DNA of 64,000 nucleotides from Melampsora larici-populina 98AG31 (Eukaryota; Basidiomycota; Pucciniomycetes; Pucciniales; Melampsoraceae), in contig NW_006768779.1 of assembly GCF_000204055.1 (NCBI RefSeq), forward strand, positions 287,186 to 351,185, written 5' to 3'. Below the pieces are notes generated by a model that ran no database searches, was not told the DNA's origin, and saw only the letters and a program-made list of their open reading frames with translations. Below, piece after piece: positions 10,610-20,788 of the stretch. Made by a program: the position numbers and the translations under genes. Each line of letters opens with the position of its first letter. The first letter of the stretch is position 1.

Positions 10610-12829
10610 TTAATCATCACGCTGTAGTTGCCCTTTATTGACCCTTCTACGCCACTCCCGGAAAAGCCGTATGTTAGGAGCAAACCTGTCCTCCCATCCA
10701 ATTGCTTCATCAAACCGTGTTTCAAACCACTCTGTGGGGACGGAGGGGATTGGAAGGGTGGGAGAGAGATCCATTGTGAGAGAAATACAATGAGACGTTC
10801 AAATCATACCAATGATGATAGGCTCCACATCTTCGGGAGGAGAGAAGAAAGGCGGAACAGTGGAACTGTTGGGAATGCAGTCAGAATATAAGATGACTGG
10901 CCTCTTGAAGGTGTTAGATACTATACATAAGCCGCCTGGAAGAGGGTACCAAAGGTCCGACGTGGCCACTAGCTCCTTCCACTCCAGGATTTCAAGCATC
11001 TTTTTGACTCCAAAAGTTGGTGATGATACGTGATCCAGGTTTTCCTCATACCAATCAATATTTTCCTTAAAATGCTCGAGCATTTCACTTCAAACGGCTG
11101 GTGCCTCTGATACATTGCGGCCAAGAGAAACTGCCACAGAAGCAAACAAGCATAATCCACTAGGGGGAACATTGGCTGCATGCCTGATGAAGGGGTATAG
11201 TTTGCCGGGAAGATATTTCAGGAAATCCCAAGTCTACACAGGTGAATGTTAGAATATTTATCGGGAAGAAACAAAAATTCAAAGTACAAAAATTTACTTA
11301 CCTGGAAGGAACAGGGTGTCGTGATGATTTTGAAGGGGGTCTTTCCTTTNNNNNNNNNNNNNNNNNNNNNNNNNNNNNNNNNNNNNNNNNNNNNNNNNNN
11401 NNNNNNNNNNNNNNNNNNNNNNNNNNNNNNNNNNNNNNNNNNNNNNNNNNNNNNNNNNNNNNNNNNNNNNNNNNNNNNNNNNNNNNNNNNNNNNNNNNNN
11501 NNNNNNNNNNNNNNNNNNNNNNNNNNNNNNNNNNNNNNNNNNNNNNNNNNNNNNNNNNTCAGCTTCAGCATCAGCCTGCATTTTGGAAGCCTTTCGAGTA
11601 ACTCTTGGGCTGATAGACTCAGCTGATGTTGATTGAGCGGGTGCTTGAGGACGTTTGGTGACATGCTTGATGACTTTTGCTGAAGTATTTGGACTCTCTT
11701 CTGGATGTTTGACAGATTGGGTGAGAGGAGAATGAGAAGCCGGAGAATCTGATCTAGGTCGAGGATGGTGCTTTAGCTGAGTCATTACGTGGTTATTTGA
11801 AGATTCTTCATCAGATATCTTGGATAGTGGTGAGGACTGGGGGGTCGTCGTGTGTTGGATTGCCTTTTCTTTTCCCTAGGACATATAATACATGGGAACA
11901 TCATGAGAACATTATTTATTTGAGCGGAATGTTTTTAAGAAGGATATGGAAGAATATGAACTTACTTTTGAACATTGTACGTCTTCAGTGGGGATTTGAT
12001 GATTGGTATCAACTCCTTCATTAACAACATCTTCTTTGTCATCAACTTCTTCCTTTTGAATGTCAGCTTCAGCTTCATGTGTTTCAGTTGATGTAAGTTC
12101 AGCTTTGTGATTTTCATTTAATGTAGTGTTGTTAGGATGGATAGTAACTTGCTGGGAAATGATCTGAGATGTAGTGTTAGTGAGAGCTTCAGCAAGCTGA
12201 AGCTCTGACATAAAACGGGCGAGGAGGCAGGTCTGAGAGTGATTTGGCAGGGCTTGCATTCGTGTAAATAGTGATGTGTATTGATGTTGTATGTAAGGAT
12301 TGGATGATTGAGAAGATGATGGAGTGTTTGAAAGTGATTTGATATTTGGAATCACCATATTGAGATGGGTGGGTGGTTGAGAATGAGGTTGAGTGCTGGA
12401 AGACGTCTCAGCACTGGCAGGTGGCTTTCTTTGACGGGAGTGAGCTTCAATAGGAATGTGCTCCTCGGAAGGTTCGTGATCATGCTCGGGATTCCCAATT
12501 TCGATTACAAACCAACGAGTCTTTATATTACGTCTTGCAGTTACTTCAAATGGGCAAGTCGGAATTTCGGGTAGATTGGGTGACTGGGCTTTGATAGCGT
12601 CAGACAGAAGCTTCTTCTGGTATCGATTGGGACCGAGGTAGCATTTGAGTGTGATGAATGATGGTCTGGTGTCAAATGTTGTGACAGCGTAGTAATTTTG
12701 ATGAGCATGTTCTTTAAGATACGCAGCAGCTTCATCACGAGTTGCAAAGGTACACCCAGCCTCGGGGATAGGTATTGTTTGAGTTGGGCTTTGGTTAGTA
12801 ACCGAGTTCGTGGTGAGAGTATCAGACAT
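10610..12829 (-). pseudogene. FAR1/MULE-type DNA-binding protein with OTU-like C-terminal domain
   Basis: Starts at 12829 (MSDTLTTNS). Residues ~25-125 resemble the FAR1/WRKY-GCM1-type zinc domain of MULE transposases: FATRDEAAAYLKEHA, then KCYLG, CPFEV and PEHDHEPS as candidate Cys/Cys/His/His ligands. A long Ser/Pro/Glu-rich linker follows, with an intron after EDVQCSK. Exon 2 runs into the assembly gap. After the gap, IRHAANVPPSGLCLFASVAV (about 11180-11125) and LWYPLPGGLCIVSNTFKRPV resemble an OTU cysteine-protease fold, with Cys in GLCLF as candidate nucleophile; the chain ends EWRRRVNKGQLQRDD. An in-frame TGA at 11092-11090 lies at AV*SEML, where OTU proteins commonly have Arg. No DDE transposase core is visible; it could be in the gap or absent. 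Confidence 0.6.
11350..11558. other. Assembly gap (run of N)
   Basis: 209 unknown bases inside the FAR1/OTU gene. Open frames drawn across it are artefacts of translating N. Confidence 0.99.
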
Positions 12830-12969
12830 GGTGCTTAAGTTGATTTGTAAGTTTATTAATTTGATTTGAAATCAGAAAGTTATTATATTGAGTTTGTTTA
12901 AGTAGCTTGTGATTTAATTATTCAATAATGTAATAAAAAAAGATAATTCAAGAATTTGAAACTTCTAGC

Positions 12970-13745
12970 ATTGAGCAAAGAAAAGGAATGGGGATAGATC
13001 GATTTTTGATTTGGGTGTACTAATGTGTAAACAAAGGAGTTCAGTGGTTAGTATTGGTGTGTAGTGGGTTAGGGCGAGTATGTAAACTTACTTCCAAGAG
13101 AATGAAAGAGGAGTGGTTATCGATGATTGATCTCGATTTTTGATTTGAGAGGATGTGTGTACTAATGTGTGAACAAAGGAGTTCAGTGGTTAGTATTGGT
13201 GTGTAGTGGGTTAGGGCGAGTATGTAAACTTACTTCCAAGAGAATGAAAGAGGAGTGGTTATCGATGATTGATCTCGATTTTTGATTTGAGAGGATGTGT
13301 GTACTAATGTGTGAACAAATCGTCGATTTGAGAAAGGTATGTGTGTACTACTGTGTGAACATAGGAGGTTAGTGGTTAGTATTGGTGTGTAGTGGGTTAG
13401 GGCGAGTATGAAATGTAAACTTACTTCCTGGAGAATGAAAGAGGAGTGGGGTTGATGATCAATCTCGAATTTTTGATTTTAGAAAGGGTGTTATATCTGA
13501 TTGATCTCGATTGTTGATTTGAGAAAGGTAGTTATCGATGATTGATCTCAATTGTTGATTTGAGAAAGGTAGTTATTGATGATTGATCTCGATCGTCGAT
13601 TTGAGAAAGGTATGAGTTTACTACTGTGTGAACATAGGAGGTTAGTGGTTAGTATTGGTGTGTAGTGGGTTAGGTCGAGTGTGAAATGTAAACTCACGTC
13701 CTGGAGAATGAAAAAGTGTTTATTGATGATCGATCTTGATAAGGA
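12970..13745. repeat. Tandem repeat, ~142-bp unit and diverged copies
   Basis: Lies upstream of the FAR1/OTU gene. The block containing tgtaaacttacttccaagag recurs at 13081 and 13223 (142 bp apart, nearly identical units), and in diverged form near 13414 and 13688. Units contain gatctcgatttttgatttga and agtattggtgtgtagtgggt. Deletions or insertions of shorter subunits (gattgatctcgat) explain the uneven later spacing. No coding potential. Confidence 0.88.
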
Positions 13746-13929
13746 AGGAGATGTGGTGTGGTATGGCTGTGTAGTTAGTTGATAGCAGGGTTGATGTGGC
13801 GCCTGGTGGTATGGCTGGGTGCAGTGGGTAGTGGTTGAGAGAAGTTGGTGGTTAGTGTGCGAATGAGTGGGTTGTGGTTATGCGAATGAGTGGCTTGGTG
13901 AGACTGTGCAGTTAGGTTTGCTGCTGTGT

Positions 13930-14135
13930 ATCGTGTAGGCATTACATGTTAAACACATGTATAACCACATGTACACACAGCATCGAAGTCTACATCAGCC
14001 TACGGCTGTGTATACACTGTGGACTACAGCACACATATGTATATGTGTAGCCACCGATATGTGAGCTGTGTTCACACAGCTTCAACGGTGTGTACACAGT
14101 GCTGTACACAGGTGAAGACTGGTAATTCACACATC
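13930..14135. repeat. CACATGTG/GTGTACAC minisatellite
   Basis: Short palindromic motifs (acatgtgtataacc, tgtgtatacac, catatgtatatgtg) resembling the arrays at 1-905 and 9570-10395. It abuts the 5' side of Helitron 1. Confidence 0.7.
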
Positions 14136-14426
14136 TAGGGCTGGTGTGATCACCGGCATGATCAACATGTAAGTTTTGTTGAAGGTAGAATGCCTGGTAC
14201 GTGCTTGAAGGTGGTTTGGATACTTCTTGAGAGGTTGGTCAATCTTGATAGAACTTCAAAGAGGTCTTGGTATGTTTCGAGGATGGCCTCAGAGGCATCT
14301 GAGACATCCTAAACACATCTGGCGCTATATATGGGATACGTGCCGAGGATGCGTTACACGTCTTCCTCGGTACAGGTCCGAGTTTGTAGTGTACACGAGG
14401 TGGGATTGGGTGAAGTCAACATCCGC

Positions 14427-17400
14427 GCAGAGAATCCCTACGAAGAATTAAACACCAGCATTGTCAAGGCCATCCAAGACTTTTTCTATCTCCACAACCC
14501 CTTCGCGAAAATGTTCAAGTACGCAGGCGACGTGTTGGAAACACACCCAGATATTGCCCTTAAGCTGAAGGCCGTCAACACGGGACCAGATTGCCGTCGC
14601 TATAATTTTCCTACCACGGATGAAGTCGCGATGATAATTGAGGGCGAAGGTCTAACCGGCGAGAGGTCCCGAGACGTCATGCTTTACCCCCATCAAGGTG
14701 GTCAAGATACCCTTTCCGACCTTCACCCGGCGTACCTGGCCCTTTGTTACCCTTTCTTATTGCCTTTTGGTACGAAGGGTTTCGACATGAACTACCGTGT
14801 ACCCGGCTCTACCCGTAAGTTCATCGTCAAGTGTTAGGAGCTGTCTCACACTCACATCGCTTTACAACAGGTCGTGGTGGCAAGGTTACCAACCTCGAAT
14901 GGTTCGCACGCATCCTCTTTGACCGTCCCGACACCTTCTCCGCAATTCTCTCAGCGGGCAAGTTGCTTCAGGAAGTCATGGTGGACATGTACGTATGCGT
15001 TGAGCATTGGCGTTTACAATACATCCGTAACAACCAGACGAGGCTACGAGCCGCTATGTACAGCGGCGTCGTCGAGGCGTTTGGCCGCAATGATTTGATA
15101 CCAAGCAAATTTATAATCCTACCGTCTTCCTTCGTTGGGGGTCCCCGCTCCATGACTGAGTTATATCACAATGCTATGGCTCTTCGGCAGGAGCCGGGCG
15201 AACCTGGCTACTTCATTACCATGACCACGAACCCACAATGGCCGGAAATAACACACCAACTGAAACCTGGAGAAACGTCTCAAGACAGACCTGACCTCAT
15301 CTCCCGTGTCTTTCACCTTAAATTCCACGAACTGCTGCTCGACTTAACGAAGCGCAAACGTTTTGGTGAATGTGCGGTGTATGTCTATACGATTGAATTT
15401 CAGAAGCGGTCTTTACCTCACGCGCACTTGATTCTGATGATGAAGAAGGAACACAGGCTACGGAGCGCAGAAATGATAAACATGCAAATAAGTGCTGATA
15501 TCCCCTGCCCAAAACGCAATCCAAGGCTCCACGACTTGGTAGGGCGCCATATGCTGCACGGTCCCTGTAAAGGTAGACCCTGCTGGAAAAACAACGGTTG
15601 CAAATACGGTTACCCTCGATCTAACTCGGAGGTTACCCAGGTATTAGAAAACGCGTATCCCCTATACAAACGCCCAGCATCCGCTCGCACCATAGCCTAC
15701 AAAGGGCGTGTCTGCACAAGCCGCGATGTAGTACCATATAACCCTTACCTGTTGCTACGATTCGAATGCCATATCAACGTTGAGATACCCGTCAACACGA
15801 AGTCAGTAAAGTATCTTTACAAATACATAGCTAAAGGTCATGACAGGTCAGCGGCGTCTTTTACCTCGGCCGACAAGATTATGGGCCACGTTGATGGGCG
15901 TTATGTTAGTGCTTCTGAAGGTGAGCGCTCTACCACCTCTGACATTGATATACACTAATGTGATGATGTAGCTTGCTGGCGTCTGTTCAAGTTCCCGATG
16001 TCGGGTCAATACCCAGCGGTTCAGCGACTGGCTCTGCACCTAGAGGATGCACAGTCTATCACATGGCGCGACGAAGAAAGCCTGGAAGAAAATCTAGAAA
16101 GCGGCCGTGCTGGACGCACAACACTCACCGAATTCTTCCAACTTAACGCCGAGAAGCACGTCACAAGTACATTCAACGTACCAATTACAAGCCTTCTGTA
16201 TTGCGAAATGCCTGCACACTTTACCTGGGATGAAAAACAGAATTGGTGGAAAGACCGAGCTTATAATACCAACACAATCTCACGTACCTACTTTGCGTCT
16301 ATCTATTCAGGTGAACGCTACTATCTTAGACTCCTTCTCGCCCATGTCCGCGGTCCTACGAGTTTCGTCAACATTAGAACCGTAAACGGAATGGTCTGCC
16401 CATCATACCGACGTGCATGCCATGAATTGGGATTGCTACTGGGCGATGAGCACTATGCAGCTTCTATGATCGAAGCTGCATCGTGGCAAACTGGGGGTCA
16501 GCTTTGCAATTATTTCGCCCTCCTCTTAAAACACTCACCCCCCGCAAACCCATTCGCACTCTGGCTTGCGCACAAGCATGATCTTAGTGATGACTGCGAA
16601 CGTGACATCAGGCGCGAGAACGACGACTTGCAGATCGACACCAAGACTGTGAAAGCTCTAGGTTTACATCGGTTGAGACGATGCTTGGCGGAGATGGACA
16701 TGACGTTAGATGACGCTGGATTGCCACCAGAGGACACAGACTGCCTGCGATACCTTGGACCACTATATAAACCAAAGGACGGTGACGACGACGATGCGAA
16801 CGCAAGCGCGATATACCTCGATGATGCAATACCAAAACTCAATCGGGAACAGCTTAACATATACACAGCAGTTACCGAATGCTTAGCCCGAAAGGAAAGT
16901 GGATTGTATTACCTTGACGGCCCAGGGGGGACAGGAAAGACGTTCGTCATGAACGCCGTACTCCATAAAGCTAACTGCGAGGGCATCTCATACGTATCGG
17001 TCGCATCTTCTGGCGTAGCTGCCCTGTTGCTACTGAAAGGAGAAACTGCACATTCGGCCATGAAAGTTCCTATCCATAACGACGACTTCACAACTTGTAA
17101 CTTTAGTCCAACGGACAGGACGGGGAGGCGGCTTAAAGCTGCGGATCTGCTCGTTTGGGATGAGATCGCAATGCAGAATAAGTCCGTCATTCACTGTGTT
17201 GATCGCAGTCTGCGAGACCTACGAGGGAGTACCGCACCGTTTGGTGGCATGTGTGTTCTGTTTGGCGGCGACTTTCGCCAGACTATGCCGGTCATACCAC
17301 AATCAACATGCAGCAGCAAGCTAACGCCTCTTTGAAAATGTCGCACTTATGGCCTAAGATAGATAAGTACGCTCTCCATACCAACCTCAGAATGCGACGT

Positions 17401-18264
17401 ACGGACGGACAATCAAGCCGTGAAGCTGATTCGAACGCCGCTTTCGGCGAATGGTTGCTACAACTTGGCAACAGTACTCTGCAAGACAATGATTGTGGTT
17501 TGATCAACATTGATACATGTAACGTGTCAGGTATGAAACCAGATGAAGAGTTTGATCAAATGGTGATACGAGAGCAATACGAGGAGGTCGATGCTCTGGT
17601 TGCGCAGGAGAACTGGCAAAACTTGGGAGAGTATTATTCGGGGCGTTGTATATTGACTCCATTGAATGTGGATGTAAACGGTATCAACGATCAAGTTCTC
17701 AACGATATGGCGGGCGAGGAGACTGAATACCAAGCATTCAACATTCCCGAAGAAGAGCACGACGAGATGGTGTCTCCGGAAATTCTCAACTCATGTGAAA
17801 TAGCCTCATTCCCAAAGAACGTTCTCAAAGTCAAACCCGGTGTGCCACTTATGCTACTCCGGAATCTAAATCTCGCGCAAGGCTTGTGCAACGGGACGCG
17901 TCTGATCGTAACCAAGTGCGGTATTAATGCTCTACGATGCAGGATCGTATCAGGTCGCCAAAGAGGCAAGATGGTAATGCTCCCCAAGATCAAGAGCCTT
18001 CACACTGCCGACGAAGTTATGCCTCTGTCTTTCTATTGGCATCAATTTCCTGTCACGCTCGCTTTCGCAATGACCATAAACAAGGCTCAAGGTCAGAGCG
18101 TTAATAGAGTCATGGTATCTTTACCAAACGACGTCTTTGCGCATGGCCAATTGTATGTCGCCTTATCGCGCTGTACTACTGCTTCCAACGTGCGTGTTAC
18201 AATGAAACAGCGCGGTGGTGAGTCAGCATTGAACATCGTCCATAGAGAGTTCCTATCTATCTGA
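14427..18264 (+). pseudogene. Helitron 1 Rep-helicase, 5'-truncated and frameshifted
   Basis: Rolling-circle transposon protein with an HUH endonuclease (Rep) and a PIF1-like SF1B helicase. Homology begins near 14427 (NPYEELNT) without the usual N-terminal Cys-rich part. It continues with RRYNFPTTDEVAMII, a 55-nt intron (about 14818-14872), and Rep motifs FITMTTNPQWPEI, HUH motif PHAHLI (about 15418) and the two-Tyr motif VKYLYKYIAKGHDR (about 15808). A short intron ending gatgtag near 15971 leads to CWRLFKFPMSG. Helicase: Walker A GPGGTGKT (about 16921), Walker B LLVWDEIAM, GGDFRQTMPVIP, then after a frame change near 17300-17330 SHLWP...FAMTINKAQGQ and FAHGQLYVALSR. The frame change has no splice signals, so I read it as an indel. 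Apart from that lesion and the missing N-terminus it looks recent. Confidence 0.88.
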
Positions 18265-18784
18265 TTTCTCATAACGTGTACTTTGTGTTTCTTATTGCAT
18301 TACTTTTTTCATTGTGCCTCCACGTCGTTGCGATGCCTAGCACTATTTCATGTATAGCTACTTAACAGTTAGCAATGTGGAAATCGTTAACATGCCTTGC
18401 ACGATGGAAACACATATCGTATGCATACAATATGCGCGCGATGATAAATTCTAATCACGTAACAACGCCCAACGTATCATAAGTCAGATAAAATGTTGCT
18501 CATGTTCAGGCAATTATACCCTTTCACGCGGAGGGCGAGCATTGGGAAAGACACAGAATTATGCTATGGTCCTCTGAAGTCTATGGCGTTGAGCTATTTG
18601 ACTCAACCTACTGGGTAATTACACGGGGGCAAGGTCTGCTTTGCGTCAAGCCAGTCTAACCAGAACACATACCTGCTCCAGATCGGTGGCTTAATGAATC
18701 AGCAGTGGCCCATCTGTTCAACTGTCCTGGGCCCGTCGTTATTTCACTTTGGCCTGCTAATCCAGTACTCACGTAGCCCCGTTC

Positions 18785-18830
18785 GACATACATTGGCAGG
18801 CAATTGCCAATGCCCAACTAAATGTATGTC
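18785..18830. repeat. Hairpin downstream of Helitron 1
   Basis: Arms gacatacatt (18785-18794) and aatgtatgtc (18821-18830) pair exactly. The interior contains a second palindrome, ggcaattgcc. It lies 520 bp after the Helitron helicase stop; Helitrons end in a hairpin near CTRR, but I could not tie this one to a clear CTRR end. Confidence 0.45.
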
Positions 18831-18958
18831 TCCGTTACGACCTTCCCTGACGTCAGGATGGCCTAGGCTGGACATAGAGCTCTTTGATGATTGAGGCTGG
18901 GCCGCTGCAGTACAATACGCCGCGTAATCGATGCACGACGTCAGCATAGTGATGGGGA

Positions 18959-18968
18959 TATATAAATA
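18959..18968 (+). promoter_or_regulatory. TATA box of small gene A
   Basis: TATATAAATA, 115 bp upstream of the ATG at 19083, in a stretch otherwise free of long AT runs. Confidence 0.55.
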
Positions 18969-19082
18969 CGGTAATGAGCGGTGAGTCTACTAACATAGCA
19001 AAATCACCTTCAAGTTCTGTAATATCTTTCCTACACGCGTTATTAAATTGTCACACCCGAGAGTTTTTATCCTTATTTGCAT

Positions 19083-19778
19083 ATGACGACGACGAAAAGC
19101 CACCGCACAGCAAACTTCCCGTTGCGCTTTAGCTCCGTCTTTTGGACTAGGAACGATGTACGTACTCCTGGCTTGTCACAGAATTGTATAACCTGACAAT
19201 CCTATCATAGGTCGAGCATGAGGAAAATGATGCGTTTGTATGTTTCGAGACGAACGTTATAATCAAGAAGGACGACACTCGCGGCGTGCCATTGATGGTG
19301 GCCGCCAGGAGAGACGAGTCCATTTTGCGGCGTGGTCATGCTTCCAGGATTGAGGGCCATGTCGCAGCGGGCGGGATCAACAGCGTGTCAACAATTTTCG
19401 AAGACGCAGACAACACCATAGAAATTGATCACGCGGAAGTCCGTGTTAAGAGTTTGGTCGATAAGGTCTCAGCTCACGGCGTGGGTCTTATTGTGGATTG
19501 GGATCTGCGCTCGGGACCAGATGAAGGCTGCTACACTGAGGTGATAAAGGTATTGCATCGTTGCATAGGCTCAACGGTACGAATTTTATTTCCAATGCAC
19601 TCAAAAGACATGGCTCACGTTTCTTTACTGCAACAAGGCCCCGGGCGGCGAGCCGCCCATTGGTATTATAGTATCCACCGGCGTGCACTCTACTCCCAAT
19701 ATGGCTAAAGTGGCCCACGTCCGTGCCGTGCCGCGTGCTCCCTTCTCTACTCTGCACAACGCCTTCTCCAGACTGTAA
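19083..19778 (+). CDS. Small gene A, unknown function, three exons
   Basis: Not recognised. Proposed structure: exon 1 from ATG at 19083 (MTTTKSHRTANFPL) to ...WTRND; an intron beginning gtacgtactcc and ending catag; exon 2 VEHEENDAFVCFETN...YTEVIK; an intron beginning gtattgcatcg and ending acaag near 19635; exon 3 APGGEPPIGIIVSTGVH ending SRL with TAA at 19776. All three joins keep frame and use GT-AG, giving about 185 residues with no stops. The protein is a mix of beta-like hydrophobic stretches (VGLIVDWDL, IGIIVSTG) and charged turns, without signal peptide or membrane segment. It lies between two convergent Helitrons and shares their higher GC, so it could be a captured gene or a Helitron accessory gene. 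Neither is proven. Confidence 0.5.
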
Positions 19779-19915
19779 TTCAACACTCTCGCCATCCATT
19801 ATCGTCCTATAGCACAGCCCTCCCGATTCGCCTCGAGACCAAACCTACATGGGCACCTCAATCCCCCCTCCAGCCATCTCGTTCACTCGCCAACTGCCTA
19901 CCATGGCTATGCTGC

Positions 19916-19925
19916 TATATATAAA
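19916..19925 (+). promoter_or_regulatory. TATA box of small gene B
   Basis: TATATATAAA, 58 bp upstream of the ATG at 19983, a spacing compatible with a short 5' leader. Confidence 0.55.
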
Positions 19926-19982
19926 CGTCCTCGCATCTGTCTCCCTGGCTCTTCACATCCCATACAAAACTCCTAGCCAACA

Positions 19983-20459
19983 ATGCCATCACATCCCAAC
20001 ACAAACACGTCGCACGCCAACCCTAACACGCATCCAGACAATGCCAATGTCCATGTAAGTTACTCGGCTTCCTCTGACCACCCAAACGTGGCTGACAACA
20101 TACACAAAGGCCCCTGCAGAGCGTGTGATTCTCGACCTTACAATTGCCACGAACCATGATCGTGAATCGGTGGCCAGGGCCCTTCATCAAGCATTCAACG
20201 ACGTAATAGCCGCGTTGACCATTCATCATACCCTCAGCACACCTCACGATTTCTTTATATGCGTTGAGTACCAACGCCGCGGGCCACCACACATGTCCGT
20301 CACTTGCATCGTCCACTCCAGTGACGCGAGCATCGTCAGCTCCGTGTTCCAAGCCTCAACTGTATGTACATCTCGTCTTTATCAGGCCAAACCTATTTCG
20401 CTGACCTCACATTGCCACAGGTTTCCGGTCCCAATCGATTGCCTTGTGCCATACTTTAG
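19983..20459 (+). CDS. Small gene B, unknown function, three exons
   Basis: Not recognised. Exon 1 (ATG at 19983, MPSHPNTNTSHANPNTHPDN) is Asn/His/Pro-rich and ends ...NVH before gtaagttactc. The intron ends cacaaag, and exon 2 (APAERVILDLTIATNHDRES...SVFQAST) ends before gtatgtacatc. The second intron ends gccacag, and exon 3 (VSGPNRLPCAIL) stops at TAG 20457-20459. About 120 residues with every join in frame and canonical splice sites. It follows gene A in the same direction with its own TATA box. The GC-rich composition resembles the flanking Helitrons rather than the AT-rich surroundings. Confidence 0.45.
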
Positions 20460-20788
20460 ACCACCGCCTGAATACGTACTGCATCATTGTTCCCTCACAT
20501 TGTCTGTTAGTCTTTGTAATCCAGCTGCAATTCAGCATTTTTGCTACGTAAAACCTTTACTTGATGCTTTAAGCCGAGCTTTGCTCCAATACTCCGAGCC
20601 ATAGCCCCAGACTTAGTTCACTCGCTCGTTTCTTTGCTTCGGCCTGGGAATTCTCTTGCATCATGGCTTTATTTTTCAACGCACTACGCATCATTTACAT
20701 TGCAATTCAGTCACAATCCACTTTTTATTATACAATATTGTTACACTGGCCCCGTCGCATCAAAAAAATACAAAAAAGGGAGATAAGT

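Noticed and set aside
11218..11664. Frames spanning the run of N
   Set aside because: Artefact of translating unknown bases.
14227..14451. Short plus-strand frame just before Helitron 1
   Set aside because: No Helitron N-terminal Cys motif and no continuity with the next exon; probably chance.
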